Below, piece by piece: positions 36,313 to 44,513 of a DNA stretch of 58,369 nt. Source of the stretch: Planctomycetota bacterium (GTDB lineage Bacteria; Planctomycetota; UBA8108; UBA1146; JAJFFE01); contig JAJFFE010000170.1 in NCBI GenBank assembly GCA_021776775.1, positions 1 to 58,369 of the forward strand, in the 5' to 3' direction. Under the pieces are notes generated by a model, which made no database searches, was not told the DNA's origin, and saw only the letters and a program-made list of their open reading frames with translations. A program made the translations under genes and the position numbers. How positions within the stretch are numbered: position 1 is the first letter of the stretch; each line of letters opens with the position of its first letter.

Positions 36313-36762
36313 TTAGGCAAGCCCAGACAGCCGACTGTGAACGAGCTTCCAAACCATTGCTCGAAAGTCGATCGGCTCTAGGGGCTTCGGTAACACAGCA
36401 AAGCCGCCGAGCGCGCGAACGCGCTCAACTAGTTCTTCAGTGAAGTTCGCAGTAACCAAGATCGAAGGTAGCTCGAGCTCGAGCTCGCCTCGAATCTTTT
36501 GGAGCACGTCGAGGCCGGTCAGGTCCGGCATGTTGTAGTCGACGATCAAGAAGTGAATCCCGTCGCGCTTTTCTGCGGGCGTGACACGCTTCCTGAGTTG
36601 TTGTCCGAGAAGATCGAGCACCGCTCGACCTCCTTCGACCGCGAGGGCGTCGAACCCCTCCCCCGAGAGCAACGAGACTATGCTGTCCCGACAGCCGGCG
36701 TCATCGTCCGCGACAAGGACGCGAAATCGCGAGAACTGGCTCGTTGACGCATTCACTGACAC
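36313..36762 (-). CDS. Single-domain response regulator (receiver domain only)
   Basis: 149 residues consisting of one CheY-like receiver domain with a short N-terminal extension. Key residues are visible: the acidic pair Asp20/Asp21, the phosphoacceptor Asp75 in LIVDYNMPDLTG, Thr104 and Lys126 in LPKPLEP. There is no output domain, so it acts by protein-protein contact in a phosphorelay or as a phosphate sink. No histidine kinase is nearby. Start is GTG with GAGGG seven bases upstream. It lies about 80 bp before groES on the same strand; co-transcription is possible, but no functional link is known. Confidence 0.92.
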   Translation of the reverse strand: MSVNASTSQFSRFRVLVADDDAGCRDSIVSLLSGEGFDALAVEGGRAVLDLLGQQLRKRVTPAEKRDGIHFLIVDYNMPDLTGLDVLQKIRGELELELPSILVTANFTEELVERVRALGGFAVLPKPLEPIDFRAMVWKLVHSRLSGLA

Positions 36763-37133
36763 GCGTCTGCCCTCACTCGAAATCCCGCATCGGGAACGAA
36801 AACAACTTCATGCCGGTCCGGGCCCACTCGTATCGGGCTACCTGGCACCGTCTCGTGATCGCTCTGGACTAGCCAGAGTTCGGAGATCGCACCAGGTCGG
36901 CGGGTCGCCGCGATCGCAAAGCACGTACCTCGGGACTGCGACTGCTGCAACTCGCTAATATGAATAGGGTTACACATCCGGCCCCGGTGAGACACAGACC
37001 AGCCTCTGCCATCCTGACAGCGCAGCGTCGGAACCCCGATCTTCTGTCCTGTCAATGTGACAGCAGAAGTTGCCCTGCGATGACGGTTGTGGTGACATGC
37101 TCGCGCCTCGGCCACCTTCCTCCGCGTTTTCGG
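36763..37133. other. Intergenic/leader region upstream of the MgtE-like gene
   Basis: 371 bases between the divergent response regulator and the Mg2+ channel gene. The plus-strand frame is open from 36960, but that N-terminal extension has no family homology and no ribosome-binding site, so it is treated as leader. It contains a clear hairpin (37041-37069, listed separately). No M-box riboswitch core could be recognised by eye. Confidence 0.4.
37041..37069 (+). promoter_or_regulatory. Leader hairpin upstream of the MgtE-like gene
   Basis: CTTCTG (37041-37046) and CTGTCA (37049-37054) pair with TGACAG (37058-37063) and CAGAAG (37064-37069) around a three-base ATG loop. This gives a 12-bp stem with a two-base bulge. 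It ends about 65 bases before the proposed start. It could be an RNA control hairpin or a palindromic DNA operator; inference only. Confidence 0.45.
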
Positions 37134-38504
37134 ATGCCCATGCCCCACCACGGCTCACCCCTCGACCCCGCCGTCCTCCGCGAGAAGCTCATAGAACTGC
37201 TGCCGGGCAGTCGCGACGGCCTCGTGGAGTTCCTCCGCCAGGTCCGGCCCGAGAGCATTGCGGAAGTGCTTCGCAACTACTCCGAAGGCGACACGGTCCG
37301 GATCTTCGAAGCGCTCGACCCCGGTCTCCGGGCGGAAGTCATCGACGAGACCGACGAGACGTCTCAGGAGTCGTTGACCCGTCTCCTGCCGTCGTCGGTC
37401 ATGGTCGAAGTCCTCGAAGCCATGCCGCCCGACGAAGCGGCCGACCTGGTCAAGGACACTGACGAACGGCAACGCGAAGCTCTACTCGCACAGTTGCCCG
37501 ACCAATCCGCCGGCGAGATTCGCGAACTCCTGCAGTACGACCCGGAGTCCGCCGGCGGGATCATGACGTCGGACTTCGTCACCGTGGATTCGCGCGCCAC
37601 CGCGCGCGACGTCTTGGTCGTACTTCAGGACATCATCGACACCGAGGTGGTTTCGTACGTCTACGTCGTGGATCACTCGGGCGTGCTCGAAGGTGTGATC
37701 TCGATTCGCGAGATCCTTCGCGCCAGCGCCGACGACGTCGTCGGCGACTTCATGGCGCGCGGCCTCATCACAGCGCACGTGAACGACGACCAAGAGGCGG
37801 TTGCCAACGTCGCCCGCAAGTTCAACCTGCACTCGATCCCGGTCGTCGACAACAACGGACGCATCGTCGGCGTGGCCACGATCGACGACCTCATCGACGT
37901 CCTCACCGAAGAAGCAGACGAAGACTTCTCACGCTTCGCCGGAACCGAAGCCGGCTTCACCACGCCGCAGCCCGTACTTCGTCGCGCGCTCGCGCGGATA
38001 CCGTGGCTATTACTGCCCGGCATTAGTGGATTCGTCGTGGCGACGTTCTTCGAATCCGAAGCGCAGAAGGACATCCTGATTTGGGCGTTCATCCCGCTCG
38101 TCATGGGGGTTTCCGGTGCGTCCGGAACCCAAGCGTCAACGATTCTGGTTCGCGGGATGGCGACGGGAGAGATCGACGCGGCTAGTCGCGTCTCCGTACT
38201 TCTTCAGGAGTTGCTGATCGGAGCCACCGTCGCGCTAACCATTGCGTTGGTCTCGGGACTCGCCCTGGGCGGGGCGGCGGCCGCCGGTTGGTTACAAGTT
38301 CCCGCGGCCGTGCCGATCGCGGTCGGAATTGGAGTGCTTTGCGGTATTTTGATCGCAACCGCGGCGGGGGTGTTTCTCCCGTTCCTCTTTCGCGTGTTCG
38401 CCATCGATCCGGCCCTGGCCGCGGGTCCGTTCATCACCAGCCTGATCGATGTTCTCGCTGCACTGGCCTTCCTCGGCATCGGGAACGCGCTCATCCACGG
38501 GTAA
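37134..38504 (+). CDS. mgtE: MgtE-family magnesium channel/transporter
   Basis: About 456 residues. The N-terminal MgtE domain (about 10-140) has helical repeats (LREKLIELLPGSRDGLVEFL, MPPDEAADLVKDTDERQREA). Two CBS domains follow (MTSDFVTVDSRATARDVLVV ... VDNNGRIVGVATIDDLIDVL). A five-helix membrane domain comes last, with the pore signature region FIPLVMGVSGASGTQASTIL and a final FITSLIDVLAALAFLGIG. It imports Mg2+, with intracellular Mg2+ sensed by the N and CBS domains closing the pore. The start at 37134 (or the in-frame ATG at 37140) is chosen to match family length (about 450). No Shine-Dalgarno supports either, and the frame is open from 36960, so the start is uncertain. Confidence 0.93.
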   Translation: MPMPHHGSPLDPAVLREKLIELLPGSRDGLVEFLRQVRPESIAEVLRNYSEGDTVRIFEALDPGLRAEVIDETDETSQESLTRLLPSSVMVEVLEAMPPDEAADLVKDTDERQREALLAQLPDQSAGEIRELLQYDPESAGGIMTSDFVTVDSRATARDVLVVLQDIIDTEVVSYVYVVDHSGVLEGVISIREILRASADDVVGDFMARGLITAHVNDDQEAVANVARKFNLHSIPVVDNNGRIVGVATIDDLIDVLTEEADEDFSRFAGTEAGFTTPQPVLRRALARIPWLLLPGISGFVVATFFESEAQKDILIWAFIPLVMGVSGASGTQASTILVRGMATGEIDAASRVSVLLQELLIGATVALTIALVSGLALGGAAAAGWLQVPAAVPIAVGIGVLCGILIATAAGVFLPFLFRVFAIDPALAAGPFITSLIDVLAALAFLGIGNALIHG

Positions 38505-38520
38505 GCGGCGACGGCACAAA

Positions 38521-38553
38521 GAAAAGCGGCGCCGCCCCGCAGGACCGCGCCGC
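38521..38553 (-). terminator. Probable intrinsic terminator of the TPR lipoprotein gene
   Basis: On the minus strand GCGGCGC (38553-38547) pairs with GCGCCGC (38532-38526) and is followed by TTTTC. It lies about 38 bases after the stop at 38591. The stem is short (7 bp) but all G/C. The element also lies just after the convergent mgtE stop. Confidence 0.5.
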
Positions 38554-38590
38554 CTCTCACCGCTTGACCCGTTTGCTCTACTCGCCGGTG

Positions 38591-39247
38591 TTACTCGCCG
38601 GTGTAGCGGGTACGTCCGAGACCAGGCTGCAGCGCCATCAAGCGACGACGTACCATGGCGTGGAATCGGTTACCACCGAGCTCCATGTAACGCTCGTACG
38701 CTTTGATCGCGGTGTCGGAATCTTTGTTCTCGTAGGCGAGCGTACCGAGGTAGTAGTGCGGCAGCGGATCGACGGGATCGATCGCGATGCATTTCTGGAG
38801 CTCCGCTTTCGCCTTCATGGGGCGGTCCGTCTCGAGATACAAGTCGGCCAAGTCGAAGTGGGGACCGGTGAAACCGTCTTCGGGCAACTTGGTGATGACG
38901 CGTCTGTACGACACTTCGGCCTGCGCGTAATTCCCGATCGACTGCTGGATCTGGCCCTCCATGTAGTCGTACTTCGTATTCTCCGGATCGAGCTTGCGCG
39001 CGGTGGCCAACTCGGCGAGCGCGCTCATGTGATCTTCCTTCTGCCAGAAGAACGCCGCGAGTCGCTCACGGTGCTTGGGCTCCGCGGGGAACTGCTTGAT
39101 CAGCTTCTGGTACTTCGTGATTTTGGTATCGACGATCGAGGTTTCGCCCTCGATGTCGTCGACCACTTCCCTGATCGAGATCGGTGTCTTGGTCGTGGTC
39201 ATGCACCCGGCGATCGTCAGAACGAGCATGGCTAGGAGAAGACGCAT
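38591..39247 (-). CDS. TPR-repeat lipoprotein
   Basis: 218 residues. A lipoprotein signal MRLLLAMLVLTIAGC places the lipidated Cys at position 15. The remainder is helical with TPR-like units (AALAELATARKLDPENTKYDY-type register; QSIGNYAQAEVSYRRVITKL; KAKAELQKCIAIDPVDPLPH; YLGTLAYENKDSDTAIKAYE). TPR lipoproteins usually act as scaffolds in envelope or secretion complexes; no specific partner is apparent. The ATG has AGGAGAGAGGG upstream. It converges with mgtE and stands alone. Confidence 0.85.
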   Translation of the reverse strand: MRLLLAMLVLTIAGCMTTTKTPISIREVVDDIEGETSIVDTKITKYQKLIKQFPAEPKHRERLAAFFWQKEDHMSALAELATARKLDPENTKYDYMEGQIQQSIGNYAQAEVSYRRVITKLPEDGFTGPHFDLADLYLETDRPMKAKAELQKCIAIDPVDPLPHYYLGTLAYENKDSDTAIKAYERYMELGGNRFHAMVRRRLMALQPGLGRTRYTGE

Positions 39248-39851
39248 GTCCCTCTCTCCTTCCGAAACAACTTCTAGTCCAAAGAGCGAGCACCGCCGAG
39301 ACGACCGTCATCTCAGGCTCACGTCGTTCTGATCGACGGGGTCCTACGGCGACTTGAAGACTTTCGGAACATTCCGGTCGTCGGCGGCCGGATGCGAGGC
39401 TATCCTGCGCGAACGACCCGGCTCGCTAGCGATCCGGGCGGGCTCTGAACCGACGCTTTCTAGACCAAACTCTCGGCGCTAATCCGTAGAGACACAGCGT
39501 ACGCCTCGATCGATCCGACTCGGGTCGACGCGAATCCGAACGTCTGTTTTCTTCGGAGGATTTACGGGAGCCGTGGAATCGTCTTAAGCGAATAAAATAA
39601 AGCTCTTTGTGGGTTTTCCGCCGACCGATTGCGACCCGGTACCTGGGCTGCGTAACGGTACCTTTAAGTGATCGGTTGGGGGGTCGATGCAAGTTTTGCC
39701 GAGGCTCCCGATAGGCAAATCCACGGAATTCGGGCTTGTTTGCCGACCTGAGCACTGCGGGTGATTCTTGGCATGGTGGCGTCTGTCGTTCACGCCGGGC
39801 GATGGTGACCGCCGAGCTGGGTCTAGTAATACCCGCGAAAGAGGGGACTTC
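39248..39851. other. Long intergenic region upstream of the cohesin-like/dockerin gene
   Basis: 604 bases without a convincing gene; the one long minus-strand frame (39426-39755) is Arg-rich, lacks a ribosome-binding site and looks spurious. An A/T-rich patch (AATAAAATAAA, 39591-39601) stands out in this GC-rich DNA and may be a promoter. Downstream of it the plus strand carries nested and alternative pairings (39621-39744). The proximal part ends with GAGGGG before the next ATG. Confidence 0.5.
39621..39744 (+). promoter_or_regulatory. Candidate structured RNA leader with mutually exclusive pairing
   Basis: First element: CCGACCGAT (39621-39629) pairs with ATCGGTTGG (39671-39679), 9 bp with one G-U. 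It encloses a GGTACC/GGTACC stem (39638-39643 with 39657-39662), with equal 8-nt internal loops on both sides. Second element: GGCAAA (39714-39719) can pair either with TTTGCC at 39695-39700 or with TTTGCC at 39739-39744, a switch-like arrangement. It lies about 110 to 230 bases before the start at 39852. It matches no known riboswitch class that I can recognise. Confidence 0.4.
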
Positions 39852-41222
39852 ATGAACCGCATGCGGATCGCTCGAGGGCGTCCTTTTAGGGACCGTGCCC
39901 TGACCGCTTGTGCTCTCACCTGTGTCGCGCTCGTCCTGGGCGTGCTCGCTTCACCTTCCACCGCGTACGCCGTCGGCGACCCGAACTACGTGGTCAAAGT
40001 AACCGACGCGAATGTCACGCAAGGCCAAGTCTTCGATCTAGAAGTCAGGCTCGATGTCTTCGGCGATGAATGTCAGGGGTGGTCGTTCGGGATTTGTCAT
40101 ACCGACGTCTTGCTGGAGATCCTCGAGGTAGTCGACTCTCCGTTGACGTTGACGATCAAGAACGGCAACCCGCCAGATTTCAACGCTCTCAGCGTGTACG
40201 ACGGCGGGTTCACCAAGGGTGTTCTGATCTGTTTCACCGGTTGCGCCGCCTTGGCTCCGGGAGCGGATTGGCACCTCAACACCGCAACATACCAAGCACT
40301 GGCACCGGGCCCTCTGACTACCGGCGTCAGCCCGTGTTCGACTCTCGGATCTCCGGTCGTTCCGGTTCGTGTCGTCGTCGACGGAACCACGATCGACGCC
40401 ACCCGCGAAACGGGCGTCGTGCAGATCTTCTTCGGATCGCCGCCCACCATTCATGTGCTGCAGGGTGGCCAAGGCTTCGGCATCTACGATCCGTCCAACG
40501 GTGTCACTTCGGCTAGCGTGCCGATGTTCATCGACGAGAGCGAACTCAGCCCCGGCTTCCCGAATCCGGTATCCGCATTCGAAATGGCGGTGCGGTTCGA
40601 TCCCGGCCTGATGACGTTGACCTCGGTCGATATGGGTTCGTCGCTCGCGGCACTGAACGGCGGAAGCGGCCCCGAGCTCTTTCTGCCGACGATCGTCGCA
40701 GAAGGAGTCATGGTCGACTGCGTGATTGAGTCGGCGGGCGGTGGCGACCTGCTACTCGCGCCCGATCCCGCAGAAGTCGCACTCTTGAACTTCGATGCCA
40801 ACCCGACGCCGCTCACGTTCAACCCGTTCGGGATCCACTTCCCGCTCGAGTTCGATCCCACCATCGATCCGATGGCTGCGAACAGCGTCACCGTGGACGA
40901 TCCGGTTGCCATCCTTCAGCTCAGCGCGGGCATGGTGCACTTCGTACCTCGTGAGCAGTTCGTGCGAGGTGACGCCAACAACGACGGGTTGGTGCAAATC
41001 AGCGACGTGCTGTGCGTTCTCGATCGCGTGTTCAGCGGAGCGGTACTTCCGTGCGACGACGCCGCCGACATCAACGACGACCACCACTTGAACGTGGCCG
41101 ACGGCGTAGCGCTGCTCGAGTTCTTGTTCATGCTTGGCCCGGACCTCCCGCACCCGTTCCCGGAGTGCGGCTGGGATACCACCGGTGCGGTGGATTGCCT
41201 GATCTACAACGGCTGTCCGTAG
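39852..41222 (+). CDS. Secreted cohesin-like and dockerin-like protein
   Basis: 456 residues with a signal peptide (about 1-40, ending TAYA-VG). Two beta-sandwich regions follow, at about 42-195 and 200-355. The first begins YVVKVTDANVTQGQVFDLEV and continues GWSFGICHTDVLLEILEVVD, a pattern close to cohesin/carbohydrate-binding-like folds. The second has VSAFEMAVRFDPGLMTLTSV, again cohesin-like. From about 370 two dockerin-like Ca2+ loops appear (RGDANNDGLVQISDVLCVLD, DINDDHHLNVADGVALLEFL), and the tail ends NGCP. Having both partner folds in one chain suggests intermolecular assembly, but cohesin identity is by sequence pattern only. The ATG at 39852 has GAGGGG five bases upstream. A strong terminator follows. 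The leader is long and apparently structured. Confidence 0.82.
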   Translation: MNRMRIARGRPFRDRALTACALTCVALVLGVLASPSTAYAVGDPNYVVKVTDANVTQGQVFDLEVRLDVFGDECQGWSFGICHTDVLLEILEVVDSPLTLTIKNGNPPDFNALSVYDGGFTKGVLICFTGCAALAPGADWHLNTATYQALAPGPLTTGVSPCSTLGSPVVPVRVVVDGTTIDATRETGVVQIFFGSPPTIHVLQGGQGFGIYDPSNGVTSASVPMFIDESELSPGFPNPVSAFEMAVRFDPGLMTLTSVDMGSSLAALNGGSGPELFLPTIVAEGVMVDCVIESAGGGDLLLAPDPAEVALLNFDANPTPLTFNPFGIHFPLEFDPTIDPMAANSVTVDDPVAILQLSAGMVHFVPREQFVRGDANNDGLVQISDVLCVLDRVFSGAVLPCDDAADINDDHHLNVADGVALLEFLFMLGPDLPHPFPECGWDTTGAVDCLIYNGCP

Positions 41223-41246
41223 CGTCTTTAGCGTTCGTAGTAACAG

Positions 41247-41284
41247 AACGGGCTGGTGCCGACTCGGCGTCAGCCCGTTTTTTT
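41247..41284 (+). terminator. Rho-independent terminator after the cohesin/dockerin gene
   Basis: AACGGGCTG (41247-41255) pairs with CAGCCCGTT (41271-41279), with an inner GCCGA/TCGGC stem, and is followed by T residues to 41284. It lies 25 bases after the stop codon. It overlaps the 3' end of the convergent lipoprotein gene. Confidence 0.92.
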
Positions 41285-41863
41285 GGATGCCGACTCTTCG
41301 AGTTCAGCGAGCGCTTCTTGAAGTCGCTTCAGCGAACCCACCGAGTAGCCACGGTCGTGGAAGAACACGACTTCGCCTCGCGCGTCGAGGAGCATGACCC
41401 GACCGGGAAGCGGGGTTTCGTTGCCCGTGAACTCGACTACGCGGTGTGCATCCGCGTAGACACAGACCACGCTGCCCCAGTCTTCGGACGGAATGCCCGA
41501 GCGCATCCCGGAATCGATGAACCCGGACGCCATGCGCGGAACCATGCCGGGGATCGTTGGCATTTCCATGAGGCGTACGCCGAGTCCCATTTGGTTGATG
41601 CCGAGCAGCCACCTATCGATATCGAACTGAGAGTCTTGGTCGTAGCCCACCAGGATAAGGAGAGGCGCCCCGAGGAAGTCGTCCGGGATCGTATACGCTT
41701 CGCCGCGCAGCGATTCTCCGCGCACCTGGGGAAAGGAGCTGCCGGTCGGATCGCGGCGCTCGACGACGGTGCCGCATGACGGCAACAGGACCGCGAGACA
41801 CCCGAGTGCGATGAGGACCATGACGACACGTCGCGTGGTCCGTGCAGTCCGCGATTTCAACAT
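41270..41863 (-). CDS. Lipoprotein, possible thioredoxin-like fold
   Basis: 197 residues. A basic N-terminus and hydrophobic stretch end with LLPSCG, a lipobox with Cys31. The body (SFPQVRGESLRGEAYTIPDD, FLGAPLLILVGYDQDSQFDI, PGRVMLLDARGEVVFFHDRG) has the strand/helix rhythm of thioredoxin-like or YtfJ/ATP10-like proteins but no CxxC. A redox role is therefore not supported. The ATG at 41863 has AGGAG six bases upstream; the frame upstream of it lacks such a signal. The stop lies inside the terminator of the convergent gene. It is separated from the HEAT-cyclophilin operon by about 190 bp and is probably independent or distal. Function unknown. Confidence 0.72.
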   Translation of the reverse strand: MLKSRTARTTRRVVMVLIALGCLAVLLPSCGTVVERRDPTGSSFPQVRGESLRGEAYTIPDDFLGAPLLILVGYDQDSQFDIDRWLLGINQMGLGVRLMEMPTIPGMVPRMASGFIDSGMRSGIPSEDWGSVVCVYADAHRVVEFTGNETPLPGRVMLLDARGEVVFFHDRGYSVGSLKRLQEALAELEESASKKTG

Positions 41864-42057
41864 CCGCTTCTCCTGCTTTGTTACGTGTCTCTTAGTGCGT
41901 GGCGGTTCAGTAAGCAACGACGACAACCCCACAATTCGCCGAGGAGGGAGCGTGAGATTCAACGACGTCCTTCAAGACATGAGCGTGTGGCGATAGGCAT
42001 GGCTCTTCGAGCCTCCCGCGGAGACCCGCGGGCACATAAGCCGTGCTGGAAAATTGA

Positions 42058-44100
42058 CTAATGGACAGTCGCCGGCTGTTCTCGCCAGAACTGGTTCTCG
42101 TCGACGGTCGCCCGCAGGATCTCGTCCCCCACCTGGATTTGATCGACGACTTCCATGCCGAGAACGACGCGGCCGAACACGGTGTAGCGTCCGTCGAGAT
42201 GCGGCGTCGGGAGGTGATCGATGAAGAGCTGACACCCTCCCGTGTCGGGGCCGGCGGTCGGCATTCCGACCGAACCACGAAGGAACGGCCGCGGGTTGAT
42301 CTCCTGTGGCACGTGATACCCGCCGTCACCCCAACCATCGCCACGCGGGTCTCCGCCCTGCACGACGAACCCGGGAACCACGCGGTGAAACAAGAGACCG
42401 TCGTAGAAGCCCCGTCGAGCCAGATCGATGATGCGAGAGACGTGTTCTGGAGCGTCGTCGAGGTACAACTCGACGACAATCGTGCCGCGACTCGTGAAGA
42501 GGTTCAAACGCGGATGTCCCCGCGCCACCAGATTCCACGGGTCGAGCCGGCGGTAGCGACGAATCGTAAACTGCTCGGTCTCGGGAAGTGGTTCGTCCGC
42601 ACCGAGTTGATTGTGGGCGCGGTACCGCACGCCGACGAACCGATCGGACAGCAGTTCGCGAACACGATCCAACGACTGTTTCGACCCCTCCGCCACTAGC
42701 GCGTCGATAATAGTATTGCGCGTCTCCCAGAACCGTCCGGCCGACGAGTCGGCGAGAACATCGCGAATGCTCTTCAGCCACCCCAACGGCTTGCCGTCGA
42801 TCAGCGCCGTAACCGCGGTGCATCGAACGGCCAGGTCGGAGTCACTCAGCGCCGGACGAATCCAATCCCACTTCTCCTCGACCGGCAGTGCCGCCAACGA
42901 CGTCAATGCTGCGGTACGCACCCGAAGATCCGAATCGTCGAGACATTGAATGACAGACTCCAGCGCACTCGAACCGCCGTGCGCCAGCCCCGTCACTGCC
43001 GCCTCGCGCAGTAGCGGATCGTCGGACGTGAGTTCCTTCGCCAGAATCGGTATCGCCCGTTCACCGGCGGCCCGTCCGAGCGATCGCAACGCGGCGCGCC
43101 GTTCCGTTCGGGTGGCATTCGGTTTTTCGAGGATCGCTTCGAGGAAGGCGATTTCCAAACCGGACTTGCCGTCAGCGATCGCTTCGATCGCGACCTCGAG
43201 CGCTAGCGGATGCGGCTCCGCGTGAAGCCGACCGACGAGCAACTCGCGAATGCGTTCGCCGTCACCGACTCCGTCCTGACGCAGCTTTCGCAGGCTCTTG
43301 AGCGCGTTGACCCGCGCCGTCCAATGCGAATCGGAATCCGACAAGACCCACGCCAGAGCCTCGACGGCCTCGGCGTTGCCCGGACGCGACAGCCCTTCGG
43401 CAGCGAAGGCGCGTACCCACGGGTGAACGTCGTGTACGAAGGCGATGAGCGGCTCGACGGTATCCGGGTGATCGAGACGATCGAGTGCGTAGACGAGGCG
43501 CCACCGGGCGTCGGCGTCGCGTTCCGCCCGCGCCGCGCGCACCAGCGGCTCCACCGACTCCTTGGCGTCGAGCCAAAGTAGCGCGAGGCCAGCCTCGCCA
43601 CGGACTCCGGGGTCAGAGTCTTCGAGCGCCAGTACGGCGGTGGCGATCCGCACCGCTCGTTGCGATTCAGCCTCGTCGTCCGGCCCCCGCAACTTGCCGA
43701 GCGCTTGCACGGCGGCCCTTCGAACCGCCACCGACTCACTCACCGATAGGGTGATCGCTACGTCTTGCGCGCGAACATCGTGAAGTTGGCCCAACGCGAA
43801 CAACGCTTCGGCAACGACCCGCGGGGACTCGCCAGCGCGGCCGGCAATCTCGACCAGGGCGGGTACGACGTTGGAGTGCCACACCCGGCCCAGCGCGCGG
43901 GCGGTGCGCGCCCGCACGTGCGGATTCTCGTGTTCGAAGTACGGGCGGTACGCTTCGGAGTCGGTGCTCCGAACGATTTCCAGTCGCTCGACCGCACGAT
44001 GCGCACCGAGGTCGTGGTACGGCTCGCTCGGTCGCTCTGGTGGCGCCCCGCATGCGGCGAGTAGGGCGATAATCGCGAGGGCCGATCGTTGCCCCATCAT
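42058..44100 (-). CDS. HEAT-repeat lipoprotein with C-terminal cyclophilin-type peptidyl-prolyl isomerase
   Basis: 680 residues. A lipoprotein signal (ALAIIALLAACG) is followed by about 480 residues of HEAT/PBS-lyase-like repeats (HVRARTARALGRVWHSNVVP, VRRAAVQALGKLRG, GVRGEAGLALLWLDAKESVE, VRTAALTSLAALPVEEKWDW). The last 140 residues are a cyclophilin domain: GTIVVELYLDDAPEHVSRII, the catalytic-Arg motif LFHRVVPGFVVQGGDPRG, GTAGPDTGGCQLFI-type core and HLDGRYTVFGRVV. It would isomerise prolyl bonds in exported proteins, with the HEAT array as a docking scaffold at the envelope. The start at 44100 overlaps the stop of the upstream YkgJ-like gene (ATGA), so the two are translationally coupled. 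The longer frame to 44502 is a shadow of that gene. Confidence 0.9.
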   Translation of the reverse strand: MMGQRSALAIIALLAACGAPPERPSEPYHDLGAHRAVERLEIVRSTDSEAYRPYFEHENPHVRARTARALGRVWHSNVVPALVEIAGRAGESPRVVAEALFALGQLHDVRAQDVAITLSVSESVAVRRAAVQALGKLRGPDDEAESQRAVRIATAVLALEDSDPGVRGEAGLALLWLDAKESVEPLVRAARAERDADARWRLVYALDRLDHPDTVEPLIAFVHDVHPWVRAFAAEGLSRPGNAEAVEALAWVLSDSDSHWTARVNALKSLRKLRQDGVGDGERIRELLVGRLHAEPHPLALEVAIEAIADGKSGLEIAFLEAILEKPNATRTERRAALRSLGRAAGERAIPILAKELTSDDPLLREAAVTGLAHGGSSALESVIQCLDDSDLRVRTAALTSLAALPVEEKWDWIRPALSDSDLAVRCTAVTALIDGKPLGWLKSIRDVLADSSAGRFWETRNTIIDALVAEGSKQSLDRVRELLSDRFVGVRYRAHNQLGADEPLPETEQFTIRRYRRLDPWNLVARGHPRLNLFTSRGTIVVELYLDDAPEHVSRIIDLARRGFYDGLLFHRVVPGFVVQGGDPRGDGWGDGGYHVPQEINPRPFLRGSVGMPTAGPDTGGCQLFIDHLPTPHLDGRYTVFGRVVLGMEVVDQIQVGDEILRATVDENQFWREQPATVH

Positions 44101-44513
44101 TCGGCAGAAGTGGCGCCGCGGCCTCGCTTCAGCGCGTCGATCTCTTCGCGTGAGTAGTGGCGACCCGATCCTGATCCCGGACACTCTTCCGTCCCCTCTT
44201 CCCACGCCTCGATGCTCGTCAGGTTCTCTCGCCAGAACGGAAAGGTGCGACACTGGGTGGGACGCACCGGATAGATCTGACACCCATCGTTCCAGAAGAT
44301 GCACTCCTTGTTCGGCTTCTCGGTGAGGCTGAGCCGACGTTTGACGCGGCGGAGGTACTTCTTGCCGAACTCTGTCTCCGAGAGACCCAGGTGGCTTGCG
44401 ATGCGCCCGACCTCCTTGCCGTCGACCCAGACGTAACCCTCTACCGTGCAGCAGTGGCCGCACTGCGTACACGAGAACTCGAGACCATCGTCGTACCAGC
44501 ATGAACGTGCCAC
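44097..44513 (-). CDS. YkgJ-family cysteine cluster protein
   Basis: 138 residues with the family motif FSCTQCGHCCTVEGYVWVD and further cysteines (ECIFWNDGCQIYPVRPTQCR). The family (UPF0153) probably binds Zn or an Fe-S cluster; function is unknown, with a suggested role in protein or flavin modification in some members. The start is GTG at 44513, preceded by AGAGG six bases upstream, which places the Cys motif about 15 residues from the N-terminus as usual. The longer frame from 44651 has no support. It is the first gene of a two-gene unit; its stop overlaps the ATG of the HEAT-cyclophilin gene. Confidence 0.86.
   Translation of the reverse strand: MARSCWYDDGLEFSCTQCGHCCTVEGYVWVDGKEVGRIASHLGLSETEFGKKYLRRVKRRLSLTEKPNKECIFWNDGCQIYPVRPTQCRTFPFWRENLTSIEAWEEGTEECPGSGSGRHYSREEIDALKRGRGATSAE

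Noticed and set aside
39700..39745. GGCAAAT region considered as a c-di-GMP-I (GEMM) riboswitch
   Set aside because: The tetraloop, receptor and second helix of the GEMM consensus could not be matched.
39426..39755. Minus-strand 109-codon frame in the long intergenic region
   Set aside because: Arg/Ser-rich, no ribosome-binding site, no domain, and it overlaps the structured leader.
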